Source: Lysobacter sp. S4-A87
GTDB taxonomy: Bacteria > Pseudomonadota > Gammaproteobacteria > Xanthomonadales > Xanthomonadaceae
DNA: 64,000 bases
NCBI RefSeq assembly: GCF_022637455.1
Contig: NZ_CP093341.1
Location: 3,038,001-3,102,000 of the forward strand
Reading direction: 5' to 3'
Shown here: one piece after another, positions 52,601 to 61,518 of the stretch
Layout of the letters: every line of letters begins with the position of its first letter
Numbering within the stretch: the stretch's first letter is position 1
Translations under genes and position numbers: made by a program
The notes under the pieces: generated by a model
Seen by the model: the letters and a program-made list of their open reading frames with translations, nothing else
Told to the model about the DNA's origin: nothing
Databases searched by the model: none

Positions 52601-55600
52601 CGGCGGGCGAGGGTTCCGCCTCGGCGGCCAGCAACTCGGTAATCCCGGCTGCGCCGCAGATGATCACCTTCGGCAATCCCGGCACGCAGAATTTCGGCAC
52701 CACGCCGACGTTGACCGCGAGTTCCGATGCCGGCGGCGGTTATCCGGTCAGTTTCACCTCGTCCACGACCGGGGTGTGCACGATCACGGCCGGGGGCGCG
52801 CTGACTTTCGTCACCATCGGCAGTTGCACCATCAATGCCAACCAGGCCGGCGACAGCAGCTTCCTGGCGGCGCCCCAAGTCTCGCAGACGTTCACCGTCA
52901 GCGCGGTGGCGCCCGGTGCGCCGACCGCGGCCACGGCCACCGCCGGCGATACCCAGGCCAGCATCGCCTTCAATGCGCCGGCGTTCACCGGCGGCGCGAC
53001 CCTCACCGGCTACACGGTGACCTCCAATCCCGGCGGCGTCATCGGCACCGGTGCAGGCTCGCCGGTCATCGTGACCGGCCTGACCAACGGTATCCCGTAC
53101 ACGTTCACGGTGACCGCGACCAACAGCGCCGGCACCGGCAGCGCGTCACCCGCTTCCAACTCGATCACGCCGGCGGCATCGCAGACCATCACCTTCACCA
53201 ACCCCGGGTCGCAGAACTTCGGCACCACGCCAAGCCTGAGCGCGACTTCGGATTCGGGGCTGACCCCGGTCTTCACCTCGTCGACGACGGCGGTCTGCAC
53301 GATCACCTCTGGCGGCGCGCTGACGTTTGTTACCGTCGGAACCTGCACCATCAACGCCAACCAGGCCGGCAACGGCAGCTACCTGCCGGCCTCCCAGGTC
53401 ACCCAGTCGTTCAACGTGGTCGGGGTCGCCCCCGATGCGCCCGTTATCGGCACGGCGGTCGCCAGCGGCAATGACCGGGCGACGGTGAGCTTCACCCCGC
53501 CGACCCTGCAAGGCGGTAGCGTGATCACCGGCTACACCGTGACCTCGTCGCCGGGCGCCATCACCGCCTCCGGGGGTTCCAGTCCGATCACCGTGATCGG
53601 ACTGAGTCCGGGCACGAGCTACACCTTCAAGGTGACCGCCACCAACGCCTCGGGAGAGGGCGCGGCATCGGCGGCATCGAACGCGATCACCGTCATCCCC
53701 GTGCTGGTGGCCAACCCGGTCAACGCCAGCGTGGGGTACGGCGCCGCTCCCACGCCGATCGCCCTCGACATCGTCGGCGTTGCGACTTCGGTGACGGTGG
53801 TCGATGCACCCGCGCATGGCACAGCAACCGCCAACGGCACGGTGATCAGCTACCGGCCCGATCCCGGCTACGCCGGCGCGGACAGCTTCACCTACACCGC
53901 CACCGACGCGTACAGCACTTCGGCAGCGGCGACGGCCAGCATCGATGTCGCAGTCGCGACCGTGACGTTGGCGACGCCCAGCCTGCCCAATGCGAACGGC
54001 GGGGTGGGCTATCGCCAGAACCTGGCCGCCAGCGGCGGCACCGCGCCGTACACCTACCGCTTGACCCAGGGCGTGCTGCCGGCCGGGCTGACGCTGGCCG
54101 CCAACGGCGAGCTGTCCGGTACGCCGACCGCCGCCGGCGCGTTCGACATCACGATCGGCGTGACCGACAGCAGCACCGGCACCGGTCCCTTCAGTGGAGC
54201 CCAGGTCTATCGACTCGTGGTGGGCGCACCGGCGGTCGCACTGACGCCGGCCAGCTTGCCGGGCGCGGCGATTGCGCAGACTTATCAGCAGACCCTGACT
54301 GCGGCGGGTGGTACCGCGCCGTATCGCTATGTCGTGTCGGCGGGCAGCCTGCCGGCCGGACTGACGCTGACGGCGACGGGCAGCTTGTCGGGTACGCCCA
54401 CCGCGGCGGGTGACCATGCCTTCACCGTCGAGGTGCGTGACGCCTACGACTTCGCCGGCACCCAGGCCTACACGATCCCGGTCGATCAGGCAGCGCAGGC
54501 GATCCAGGCGTTCGTTGCCAATCCCACGGCGCCGGTCTATGCGCCCGAGGGCACGTTCACGCTGTCGGCTGCCGGTGGTGCGTCGCAGAATCCGGTGCTG
54601 TTCGCCAGCACGACGCTTGAGGTGTGTCGGGTCAGCGGGACGACGGTGACCATGCTGTCGGCGGGAGCCTGCGTGCTGACGGCCGACCAGGCTGGCGACG
54701 CCAACCATCGCCCGGCTCCGCAGCAACGGCTGGAAGTGGCGATTGCGGCAGCCACTCCGGTGCTGCAGTGGCTGGGTGATCTGCAGAAGCTCTACGGCGA
54801 GTCCGCCTTCGAACTGCCCGATCCGCACAGCTACAGCCGCGGTGCCTTCACTTTCACCAGCAGCAACCCACAGGTGGCCACGGTCAACGGACGCACCGTG
54901 ACGCTGGTGGGCCCGGGCACGACCGTGTTGCGGGCCGCGCAGGCGGCAGCGGGCAGCTACACGGCCGGCTCGATCGAGATCCAGCTGGTGGTGGCCGACC
55001 GGCCCGACCCGACCAGGGATCCGGAAGTCGTCGGCGGCATCCAGGCGCAGGTCGACGCCAGCGTGCGTTTCGCCAGCGCGCAGCAGGCCAACATCCGTGG
55101 CCGCCTGCGCCAGATTCGCAGCGGTGCCAACATGTCCAGCAGCAACCTGGCACTGGCCTATGCCGGCGACGGCATCGGGCAGGGCTTGTCGCTGCCGCTC
55201 AGCGGGTTCGCCGATTCCACCTGGCCACCGTTGCCGCAGGGGTGGGGTGCCTGGGCAGCCGGCACGGCCACGCTTGGCAAGAGCGGCGACCACAGCGGTT
55301 CTTCCAGTTTCGATTTCTACAGCGACGGCATCACCGTCGGTGCCGACCGCAGCATCGGCAAGCAGTTGCTGGTAGGTATCGCCGGCAGCCTGGGCCGCAG
55401 CGACAGCGACTTCGATCATTCGCCGTCCAGTGTCGAAGCCGACCAGCGCTCGCTGTCGCTCTACGGCCTGTGGCGTGCCGGCGAACATCTGTTCGTCGAT
55501 GGCATGCTGGCGAAGGGCTGGCTGGACTTCGACATCGGCCGCTGGAGCGGGATCGACAGCAAGATGGCGGTGGCCAAGCGCGACGGAGAGCAGGTATTCA

Positions 55601-56169
55601 GCTCGATGACGTTCGGCTATGAACACCAGAGCCAGGGCCTGACGCTCACCGGCTATGGTCGCCTGGACGGTAGTCGCACCCGGTTGGAGGGCTACCGCGA
55701 AAATGGGCTGGGCGTGTACGACCTGGCCTATGGTCGCCAGACCGTGCAGAACAGCGCGCTCGCAATGGGCCTGGAAGGCAGCTATGCCCTGTCCGGCGAG
55801 GGCCCCCGCTATCGACCGTTCTGGAACGTGGAGTACCGCCAGTCGCTGGAGAACAACAGCGACGTGGGGATCAACTACGTGGTGATGCCGGTGAACCGCG
55901 ATTACCGGCTCGGGCTGAGCAGTTACAACGACGATGCACTGGCGGTCGGTGGCGGCTTCGACGTCGGCCTGCGGTCGGGCTGGTTGTTCTCGCTGCTGCT
56001 GGGCTACGAGCAGGGCCGCAACTCCGCGACCAACGGCAGCATCGGGCTGCGTCTTTCCTACGGCCAGGCCACCGGCACGAGCCCGGGGGCGGCTGACCAG
56101 GCAGCACTGCAAGAGCAAGAGGTGGAAGGGCAGGCTTGCCGCAGGCGCGGCTGCGGTCGGGGGCGTTGA
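49600..56169 (+). CDS. Giant autotransporter adhesin with DUF4347 head, Ig/FN3-like repeats and C-terminal barrel
   Basis: A 2189-residue surface protein. Signal peptide to about A20; DUF4347 domain about 74-238 (DAIHVVSHAEAGALQLG, DLLFYGCELAANAEGE); an unassigned domain about 250-420; two 110-residue repeats starting VTDARI at 426 and 536; an Ig-like unit about 648-747; four FN3-like units (starting near 750, 927, 1104, 1277), three of them followed by a unit of the type ITFxNPGTQNFGTTPTL with two cysteines; two putative-Ig units (about 1456-1625); and an autotransporter barrel about 1880-2155. The last strand GSIGLRLSY is followed by an unusual 34-residue tail ending CRRRGCGRGR. Adhesion or biofilm function is inferred. 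Confidence 0.9.
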   Translation: MKHALLGGLSTLLLPFTAHAATTSAGGYLMRGGYQPRSYMRMGFEPTTAHAASPMPAGNTHRAAPREQQAVPQADALYVQQRDAVTELVVVDGAVPDKAALYRGLKPGMAVVEIDTARPGLPQLTEALRAYRGLDAIHVVSHAEAGALQLGNSRVTAEDVHAGLATVSALREAVRPGADLLFYGCELAANAEGEALLDILHSETGLDVAASDNLTGNGELGGDWTLEIQRGDIEAGLAFSAKALADFSGVLAASNGTKNFTGWSGNGTPQLSTTDFRLTARNGNGATPNVGIYYGGISYMLMGTGNTNHYLYLKADGTNTTAFELTNLMAGEAPGLGGEFTNVRIVGMVQGGGTVTSSTFTSGGGANETFAFGSSQLAAFSGVKLTGFKLYFDCDGACDLPNEVALFEFRNFTIANAVSTPPRPTVTDARINLSGASGTGGAYKIGDTVTATWNNTAGGDNNAVVSGVTVDFSQFGGGAAVAASNSSGTWTATYTITSGAIDTTSRNVSVTATNAGGSTTRADTTNATVDNVAPMVTDARIGISGATGTSGAYKIGDTVTATWNNTAGGDNNSDTISNATVNFSQFGGGAAVAATNSAGTWTATHTIVAAAIDNTGRNVTFAVTDNAGNATVAADTTNATVDSIAPSVSSIVVSGSPASGDTSMTFTANFSESVANVSADDFTLVSAGTASGIVSNVSGSGTTYTVTVSSITGNGTLRLDLNGSTNVSDDVGNTVAAYSSGATHTVAIPTAPAAPTIGTATAGDGQVSVTFTAPGSNGGSAITTYVATASPGGSFGTCAGPAACTATVTGLTNGTAYTFTVTATNATGTSAASAASNAATPKGYQTITFASPGAQNFATTPTLIATATSSLTPTFSSSTTGVCTITSGGALTFVTAGSCTIDADQAGNSVWNAATTVTRTFTVNAVAPNAPTIGTATAGDTQATVTFTAPASTGGSAIIAGGYTVTASPGGATGTGSSSPITVTGLTNGLAYTFTVTATNSAGEGSASAASNSVIPAAPQMITFGNPGTQNFGTTPTLTASSDAGGGYPVSFTSSTTGVCTITAGGALTFVTIGSCTINANQAGDSSFLAAPQVSQTFTVSAVAPGAPTAATATAGDTQASIAFNAPAFTGGATLTGYTVTSNPGGVIGTGAGSPVIVTGLTNGIPYTFTVTATNSAGTGSASPASNSITPAASQTITFTNPGSQNFGTTPSLSATSDSGLTPVFTSSTTAVCTITSGGALTFVTVGTCTINANQAGNGSYLPASQVTQSFNVVGVAPDAPVIGTAVASGNDRATVSFTPPTLQGGSVITGYTVTSSPGAITASGGSSPITVIGLSPGTSYTFKVTATNASGEGAASAASNAITVIPVLVANPVNASVGYGAAPTPIALDIVGVATSVTVVDAPAHGTATANGTVISYRPDPGYAGADSFTYTATDAYSTSAAATASIDVAVATVTLATPSLPNANGGVGYRQNLAASGGTAPYTYRLTQGVLPAGLTLAANGELSGTPTAAGAFDITIGVTDSSTGTGPFSGAQVYRLVVGAPAVALTPASLPGAAIAQTYQQTLTAAGGTAPYRYVVSAGSLPAGLTLTATGSLSGTPTAAGDHAFTVEVRDAYDFAGTQAYTIPVDQAAQAIQAFVANPTAPVYAPEGTFTLSAAGGASQNPVLFASTTLEVCRVSGTTVTMLSAGACVLTADQAGDANHRPAPQQRLEVAIAAATPVLQWLGDLQKLYGESAFELPDPHSYSRGAFTFTSSNPQVATVNGRTVTLVGPGTTVLRAAQAAAGSYTAGSIEIQLVVADRPDPTRDPEVVGGIQAQVDASVRFASAQQANIRGRLRQIRSGANMSSSNLALAYAGDGIGQGLSLPLSGFADSTWPPLPQGWGAWAAGTATLGKSGDHSGSSSFDFYSDGITVGADRSIGKQLLVGIAGSLGRSDSDFDHSPSSVEADQRSLSLYGLWRAGEHLFVDGMLAKGWLDFDIGRWSGIDSKMAVAKRDGEQVFSSMTFGYEHQSQGLTLTGYGRLDGSRTRLEGYRENGLGVYDLAYGRQTVQNSALAMGLEGSYALSGEGPRYRPFWNVEYRQSLENNSDVGINYVVMPVNRDYRLGLSSYNDDALAVGGGFDVGLRSGWLFSLLLGYEQGRNSATNGSIGLRLSYGQATGTSPGAADQAALQEQEVEGQACRRRGCGRGR
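50875..53700 (+). repeat. Intragenic domain-coding repeats of the adhesin
   Basis: Two units of about 330 bases (from 50875 and 51205) are followed, from about 51850, by a unit of about 525 bases (FN3-like plus cysteine-containing part) repeated three times and once in half. Units are clearly similar at DNA level, so recombination between them could change length. Confidence 0.8.
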
Positions 56170-56195
56170 TCCGGCCCTCTGCTTCTGGATGGTCG

Positions 56196-56222
56196 AAAAG
56201 CCCCGCAACTGCGGGGCTTTTT
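56196..56222. terminator. Bidirectional rho-independent terminator
   Basis: AAAAGCCCCGC-AACT-GCGGGGCTTTTT, an 11-base stem with T-run on both strands, lies between the rightward adhesin gene and the leftward gene ending at 56229 and can serve both. Confidence 0.93.
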
Positions 56223-56228
56223 CGTTGA

Positions 56229-56573
56229 TCAGGTCCGCCGGTACAGCATTGACCGGCATTGCTCGAACGCAGGCAGCAGCACTTGCTCGCGCCAGTTCGC
56301 TGTCGACGGGAAGACAGCGATCATGGCCTGCTCGAGCTGTTCGAATCCGGACTGTTCCTCACTGACTTGCACGCCGTGTCCGTTGCACGAGAACTCCAGG
56401 AATGCCTCGTCAGTGGTCAGCAGGTCGTTCTTGTAGCCCTGGATCTCGGAGACTGCCTGCCAGGCGACGAAGGCCGGGCCGACGGTGAAGCCGAAGGCGG
56501 TGACGACGATCGCCGGGCGCTCGGTCTTCGACGTCCTGGACAGCCGCTCCATCAGATACGAGATGGTTCCCAT
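56229..56573 (-). CDS. Hypothetical protein
   Basis: A 114-residue cytoplasmic protein I do not recognise. It has a basic start (YLMERLSRTSKTERP), a hydrophobic patch that may be buried or membrane-associated (AIVVTAFGFTVGPAFVAWQAV, about 20-40 in part) and two cysteines (EFSCNGHG, FEQCRSML). ATG at 56573; TATCAT on the minus strand at 56604-56609 is a fair -10 box. It shares the terminator with the adhesin operon. Confidence 0.62.
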   Translation of the reverse strand: MGTISYLMERLSRTSKTERPAIVVTAFGFTVGPAFVAWQAVSEIQGYKNDLLTTDEAFLEFSCNGHGVQVSEEQSGFEQLEQAMIAVFPSTANWREQVLLPAFEQCRSMLYRRT

Positions 56574-56783
56574 GCACGCGTTCCGGTCTGGTCCCGGGTC
56601 CGATGATAGGCAAACCCGCGGCGCTGCATTGCCGCGGTGCGGGAGCCGGCAACGTCGAAGGTCTAAACTCGGCAGGATCGATTGCCGCGGGCTGGCGCAA
56701 GGCCAGCCGGGCAATCCAAGCAAATCAACCGCTTACGCAGGCAGTCCAGCGCCGGCAGAGCCACCAGACAGGAACGTCACAGC

Positions 56784-57707
56784 ATGAGTCGCAGCTATCC
56801 CGGGGTTTCGCTGATCGGTGCACCGACCGACGTGGGTGCAGGGCACCGCGGTGCGCGGCTGGGGCCGGAGGCCCTGCGCATTGCCGGCATCGGCGAAGCG
56901 CTGGTCAAGCGCGGCGTCGACGTGATCGATCGCGGCAATCTCGATGGTCCGCGCAATCCCTGGCAGAAGCCGGTCGAGGGCTACCGACACCTGGCGGAAG
57001 TCGTCGCCTGGAACCGCGCGGTGATGGACGCGGTGGGGGCCGAGCTTGCCGATGGCCGCATGCCGATCCTGCTCGGCGGCGACCATTGCCTCGGCCTGGG
57101 TTCGATCACCGCGGTGGCGCAGCACTGCCGGCAGACCGGCAAGCAGCTGCGCGTGCTCTGGCTCGATGCGCATGCCGACTTCAACACCAGCCAGGTCACG
57201 CCGTCGGGCAACGTCCACGGTATGCCGGTGGCGTGCCTGTGCGGGCTCGGTCCGGATGCGCTGACCCGGCTCGGCGGCCAATCGCCAGCGTTGCGTCCGG
57301 ACGAGATCCGCCAGATCGGCATCCGCTCGGTCGACGAAGGCGAGAAGCGCCTGGTCCAGCAATACGGCCTGGACGTGTACGACATGCGCTACATCGACGA
57401 GATCGGCATGAAGCGGGTGATGGAGGAGGCGCTGGAAGGCGTCGACGAGAATACCCACCTGCACGTCAGCTTCGACGTCGACTTCCTCGATCCGAGCATT
57501 GCCCCGGGCGTGGGCACCACCGTGCCGGGCGGTCCGAACTACCGCGAAGCGCAGCTGGTGATGGAGATGATCGCCGACAGCGGCCGCATGGCCTCGCTCG
57601 ATATCGTCGAGCTCAACCCGATCATCGACAAGCGCAACCGCACCGCCCGCCTGGCGGTGGACCTGGTCGAGAGCCTGTTCGGCAAGTCGACCCTGATGCG
57701 CGACTGA
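56784..57707 (+). CDS. rocF: Arginase (ureohydrolase family)
   Basis: A 307-residue manganese enzyme that splits arginine to ornithine and urea. The metal motifs are complete: GGDHCLGLGS (about 96-105), DAHADFNT (about 131-138) and SFDVDFLDP (about 231-239), and NVHGMPVA is the arginase loop. Length and loops fit arginase rather than agmatinase. The ATG at 56784 has AGGAA upstream. It is monocistronic. Confidence 0.93.
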   Translation: MSRSYPGVSLIGAPTDVGAGHRGARLGPEALRIAGIGEALVKRGVDVIDRGNLDGPRNPWQKPVEGYRHLAEVVAWNRAVMDAVGAELADGRMPILLGGDHCLGLGSITAVAQHCRQTGKQLRVLWLDAHADFNTSQVTPSGNVHGMPVACLCGLGPDALTRLGGQSPALRPDEIRQIGIRSVDEGEKRLVQQYGLDVYDMRYIDEIGMKRVMEEALEGVDENTHLHVSFDVDFLDPSIAPGVGTTVPGGPNYREAQLVMEMIADSGRMASLDIVELNPIIDKRNRTARLAVDLVESLFGKSTLMRD

Positions 57708-57845
57708 CCGGTCAGGCTGGCGGCCGGCGCCGGCCAGCTGAATTCCGGCTGACACTGCCGCCCCGCCGCCCGCCGGGACAGTGGTGCGGCGCCCGCGGCG
57801 CCATGCCATCCTTACGCCATCACTGCCAACGTCCCCGGGGACCCG

Positions 57846-57980
57846 ATGAAACGCTTTGCCGCCATGCTCCTGCTCGCCGCCCTGTCGCTCACCCTGCTCA
57901 GTGCCTGCAACACCATGGAAGGACTCGGCAAGGACGTCCAGAAGCTCGGCCAGAAGGTCGAGGACAAGGCCGGCAGCTAA
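57846..57980 (+). CDS. Entericidin-like small lipoprotein 1
   Basis: A 44-residue lipoprotein: signal with lipobox LLSAC (C21), mature peptide CNTMEGLGKDVQKLGQKVED. This matches entericidin A/B peptides (EcnAB antidote-toxin type), which are small envelope lipoproteins linked to stress. Too short for usual gene finders. A hairpin terminator follows. Confidence 0.88.
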   Translation: MKRFAAMLLLAALSLTLLSACNTMEGLGKDVQKLGQKVEDKAGS

Positions 57981-58014
57981 GCGCTCGCGCAACCGCATCG
58001 CGGTCGCGAAACCT

Positions 58015-58039
58015 CGAAGGCCGGCATGTCCGGCCTTCG
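58015..58039 (+). terminator. Hairpin after entericidin-like gene 1
   Basis: CGAAGGCCGG-CATGT-CCGGCCTTCG, a 10-base stem, 34 bases after the stop codon; no T-run but GTCTGTC follows. Confidence 0.7.
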
Positions 58040-58192
58040 GGCTGTCTGTCACCCCGATGGCTGCTGCCTGAATCGGAAGCTGGCTTTTTCGCCCATATCC
58101 ACCTCGGCTTCACATCCCCTCACGTCAGATGGTTCCGCCGCACGCAGCCGGTCAGGCGTGCGCCTTGCTTCCCATTAGCTGAGGAGATTTCC

Positions 58193-58345
58193 ATGAAGCG
58201 TTTGATGGCACTGATGCTGCTCGCCCTGTTCTCGATGGGCACCCTGTCCGCCTGCAACACCGTGGCGGGCGCCGGCAAGGACGTGCAGGGAGCCGGTGAG
58301 AAGGTTGAAGATGCCGCCACGAATTGCAAGGACGGAAAGTGCTGA
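58193..58345 (+). CDS. Entericidin-like small lipoprotein 2
   Basis: A 50-residue lipoprotein with lipobox LSAC (C21) and mature CNTVAGAGKDVQGAGEKVEDA, followed by NCKDGKC with two extra cysteines that copy 1 lacks. Closely related to the gene at 57846. GAGGAG precedes the ATG at 58193 and a separate terminator follows, so the two genes are separate units and can be controlled differently. Confidence 0.9.
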   Translation: MKRLMALMLLALFSMGTLSACNTVAGAGKDVQGAGEKVEDAATNCKDGKC

Positions 58346-58382
58346 TCGTCCGGCTCGATTGCCAACGCAATCGATGAACAGG

Positions 58383-58414
58383 AAAGGCCGGAGCAATCCG
58401 GCCTTTTCCTTTTT
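58383..58414 (+). terminator. Rho-independent terminator after entericidin-like gene 2
   Basis: AAAGGCCGGA-GCAA-TCCGGCCTTT followed by TCCTTTTT. Confidence 0.9.
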
Positions 58415-58591
58415 CGTCGTTCGCAAACGACGCGGCTCATGCGGCATGCAACGCGTGCACGCTGAATATCGCATTCACCGACATCAATCCTCGGCTAACG
58501 CAATTGCGACCTGGTTCGAATGCACTCGCTGCGATGCTGTGCGTGCGGCATCGAAGCAGATGCGTCGCATCACCCGAACCGAGGATGAGTG

Positions 58592-58792
58592 ATGAACAAA
58601 GACATCATTGCTGGCAAGTGGACGCAGATCAAAGGCCAGGCGCAGGCCCGCTGGGGCGACCTGACCGACGACGATTTCGCCGTGGCCGAAGGCAACGCCG
58701 AATATCTCGCCGGCAAACTGCAGGAACGCTACGGCTGGGAGCGCGATCGCGCCCAGCAGGAAGTAAGTGACTTCGAGAAAACTCTCAATTGA
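58592..58792 (+). CDS. CsbD-family stress protein
   Basis: A 66-residue hydrophilic protein, complete match to CsbD-like proteins: [16 protein letters not shown] at the start, [10 protein letters not shown], and [12 protein letters not shown]. Abundant in general stress; function unknown. ATG at 58592 with GAGGAT; the GTG three bases earlier is less likely. Own terminator follows. Confidence 0.95.
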   Translation: MNKDIIAGKWTQIKGQAQARWGDLTDDDFAVAEGNAEYLAGKLQERYGWERDRAQQEVSDFEKTLN

Positions 58793-58843
58793 GCGGGTTG
58801 AACTAGCAGTCCGTCGATCCACGCACGCGCCATGCACCCACAT

Positions 58844-58869
58844 GAACCGGCCGCCAGGCCGGTTCTTTT
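58844..58869. terminator. Terminator between csbD-like gene and leftward gene
   Basis: GAACCGGCC-GCCA-GGCCGGTTC followed by TTTT. It lies between convergent genes and can work for the rightward one. Confidence 0.88.
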
Positions 58870-58882
58870 CATTCCGCGCTGT

Positions 58883-59698
58883 TCATTCCCCTGTGTAACG
58901 CGGCGGATCGGCGACAAAGCCGCCGGGAAACGCGCGCGGTCGCGAATCGGGCAGGTAGCGCGGATACGGACGCAGCACGCCGCGCGCGACCAGTGTGTCG
59001 TAATCGTCGTAACGCAACTCGCTGACCTGCGTCGGCGCGCGCGTGGCACGGATGAACTGCGTGTGGCTGGCAGGCGACCACTCGCGCTGGCCATGCCCGG
59101 TGCCGATCGATTGCGCGGCCGCGTCGGATTCGCGTGCCGCCGGTGCCGCGCTCTTTGCGGCGTCGCCGCGCTCGATGCGATCGAGGACTTCGCCGCGCGG
59201 CCGGTCTTCCAGCGCCGCCCCGGCTTCCTCGAATACGGCCACGCCGATCACGCCGACGTTGTCGGGCCGCCCGGTGCGCGCCGCGTAGCTGTCGGGCAGG
59301 TCGGTGAATACGAACTGCGCGACCTGGTCCAGCGACTTGCGCCAGCCTTCGACCTCCATCGTCTGCCAGGGTGCGAGCACGTAGCCGGTCTGGGACGGGT
59401 GGGCGGTCTGCCCACTGACGGCGTTGACGCCGTCGACCGACAGCACGACCAGCACCCGTCTGCCGCTGGTGTTGGCCAGCCGCACCGAATAGCGATGTCC
59501 CGGGGTTCCGGCGATCCAGCGCTGGCCGCGGTGGACGGTCGTCGACAGCCATTGGCCGCTGTCGCGGTCGACCACGGCCAGGTCGACCGGTCCGCCCGGC
59601 TGGTACCTGGCCAGCTCCCGGGCCGGCACGGGCGCGGCGAACGCGAGGACCGCCGAAGCGGCAAGAGTGGCAAGCAGACGGGGCAGGGCGCGCAACAT
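58883..59698 (-). CDS. Exported hypothetical protein
   Basis: A 271-residue periplasmic protein: signal peptide to about A26 (VPA-RE), a beta-rich N-terminal domain (YSVRLANTSGRRVLVVLSVDGVN, read in parts, with SQTGYVLAPWQTMEVEGWRKSLDQVAQFVFTDLPDSYAART in parts) resembling conserved exported proteins of Xanthomonadaceae, and a low-complexity C-terminal third (ASHTQFIRATRAPTQ). Role unknown. Divergent from trpS. Confidence 0.75.
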   Translation of the reverse strand: MLRALPRLLATLAASAVLAFAAPVPARELARYQPGGPVDLAVVDRDSGQWLSTTVHRGQRWIAGTPGHRYSVRLANTSGRRVLVVLSVDGVNAVSGQTAHPSQTGYVLAPWQTMEVEGWRKSLDQVAQFVFTDLPDSYAARTGRPDNVGVIGVAVFEEAGAALEDRPRGEVLDRIERGDAAKSAAPAARESDAAAQSIGTGHGQREWSPASHTQFIRATRAPTQVSELRYDDYDTLVARGVLRPYPRYLPDSRPRAFPGGFVADPPRYTGE

Positions 59699-59794
59699 GG
59701 TCGTTTCTCCGGAGGGGACGCCGGGGTGAACGGATCAGTCGCGGCTGCGGGGTTGGGTACACTGTTGGGCCGTTTTCCCCGGCGTCAGCGTTCG

Positions 59795-61131
<1,337 letters not shown>

Positions 61132-61135
<4 letters not shown>

Positions 61136-61443
61136 GCCCGGCGGTCGAACTCAACCTGGCGCTGATCCTGTTCCTGCCATGGTTTGCGATCCTCGGCGCG
61201 TTGTACTGGCTGTTCCCGCGGCAGCCGCGCCATGCCGCACGCAAGCTGTTCGACACGGTTGCGCTGCTGCTTGCGGTGACGGCGTTCCTGCTCAGCATCT
61301 ACTGGTCGCACGACAACGCCGACCCCGCTTACGGCCGGATGTGGCAGCAGATCCTCGCCACCGCGCTGGGTTACGGCGTGTTCCTGGCGGTGCTGACGGC
61401 TGCCTTCGTGGTGCGCCGGTTGTGGTTGCGGCGCAGGCGCTGA
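61132..61443 (+). CDS. Three-helix membrane protein, paralogue of 31214-31564
   Basis: A 103-residue protein with three membrane helices. It shares LNLALILFLPWFAIL, YWLFPRQPRHAAR and WQQILATALGYGVFLAVLT with the protein encoded at 31214-31564 next to the cco operon. Function unknown. ATGA overlap with trpS indicates coupled expression. Confidence 0.8.
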
Positions 61444-61518
61444 AGCTGCGACCAACGTAGGATCGTCGCCCGGCTGCGGACGGCATATACCTCCCTGCAA
61501 CCCATCTGGTGCCCTCGA

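Noticed and set aside
51850-53700. Regular repeats as a possible CRISPR array
   Set aside because: Units are about 525 bases, in frame, and encode FN3-like domains.
55936-56169. Frameshift at the adhesin 3' end
   Set aside because: The frame is open through the last barrel strand and the tail keeps similar base composition; without relatives a frameshift cannot be shown, so it is kept only as a finding about the tail.
53146-56259. Open frame of 1037 codons opposite the adhesin
   Set aside because: Antisense shadow of a repetitive gene; its regularity mirrors the repeats of the sense strand.
40109-57707. CtlX-like hydrolase and arginase as one arginine-degradation operon
   Set aside because: They are 16 kb apart, with many unrelated genes and terminators between them.
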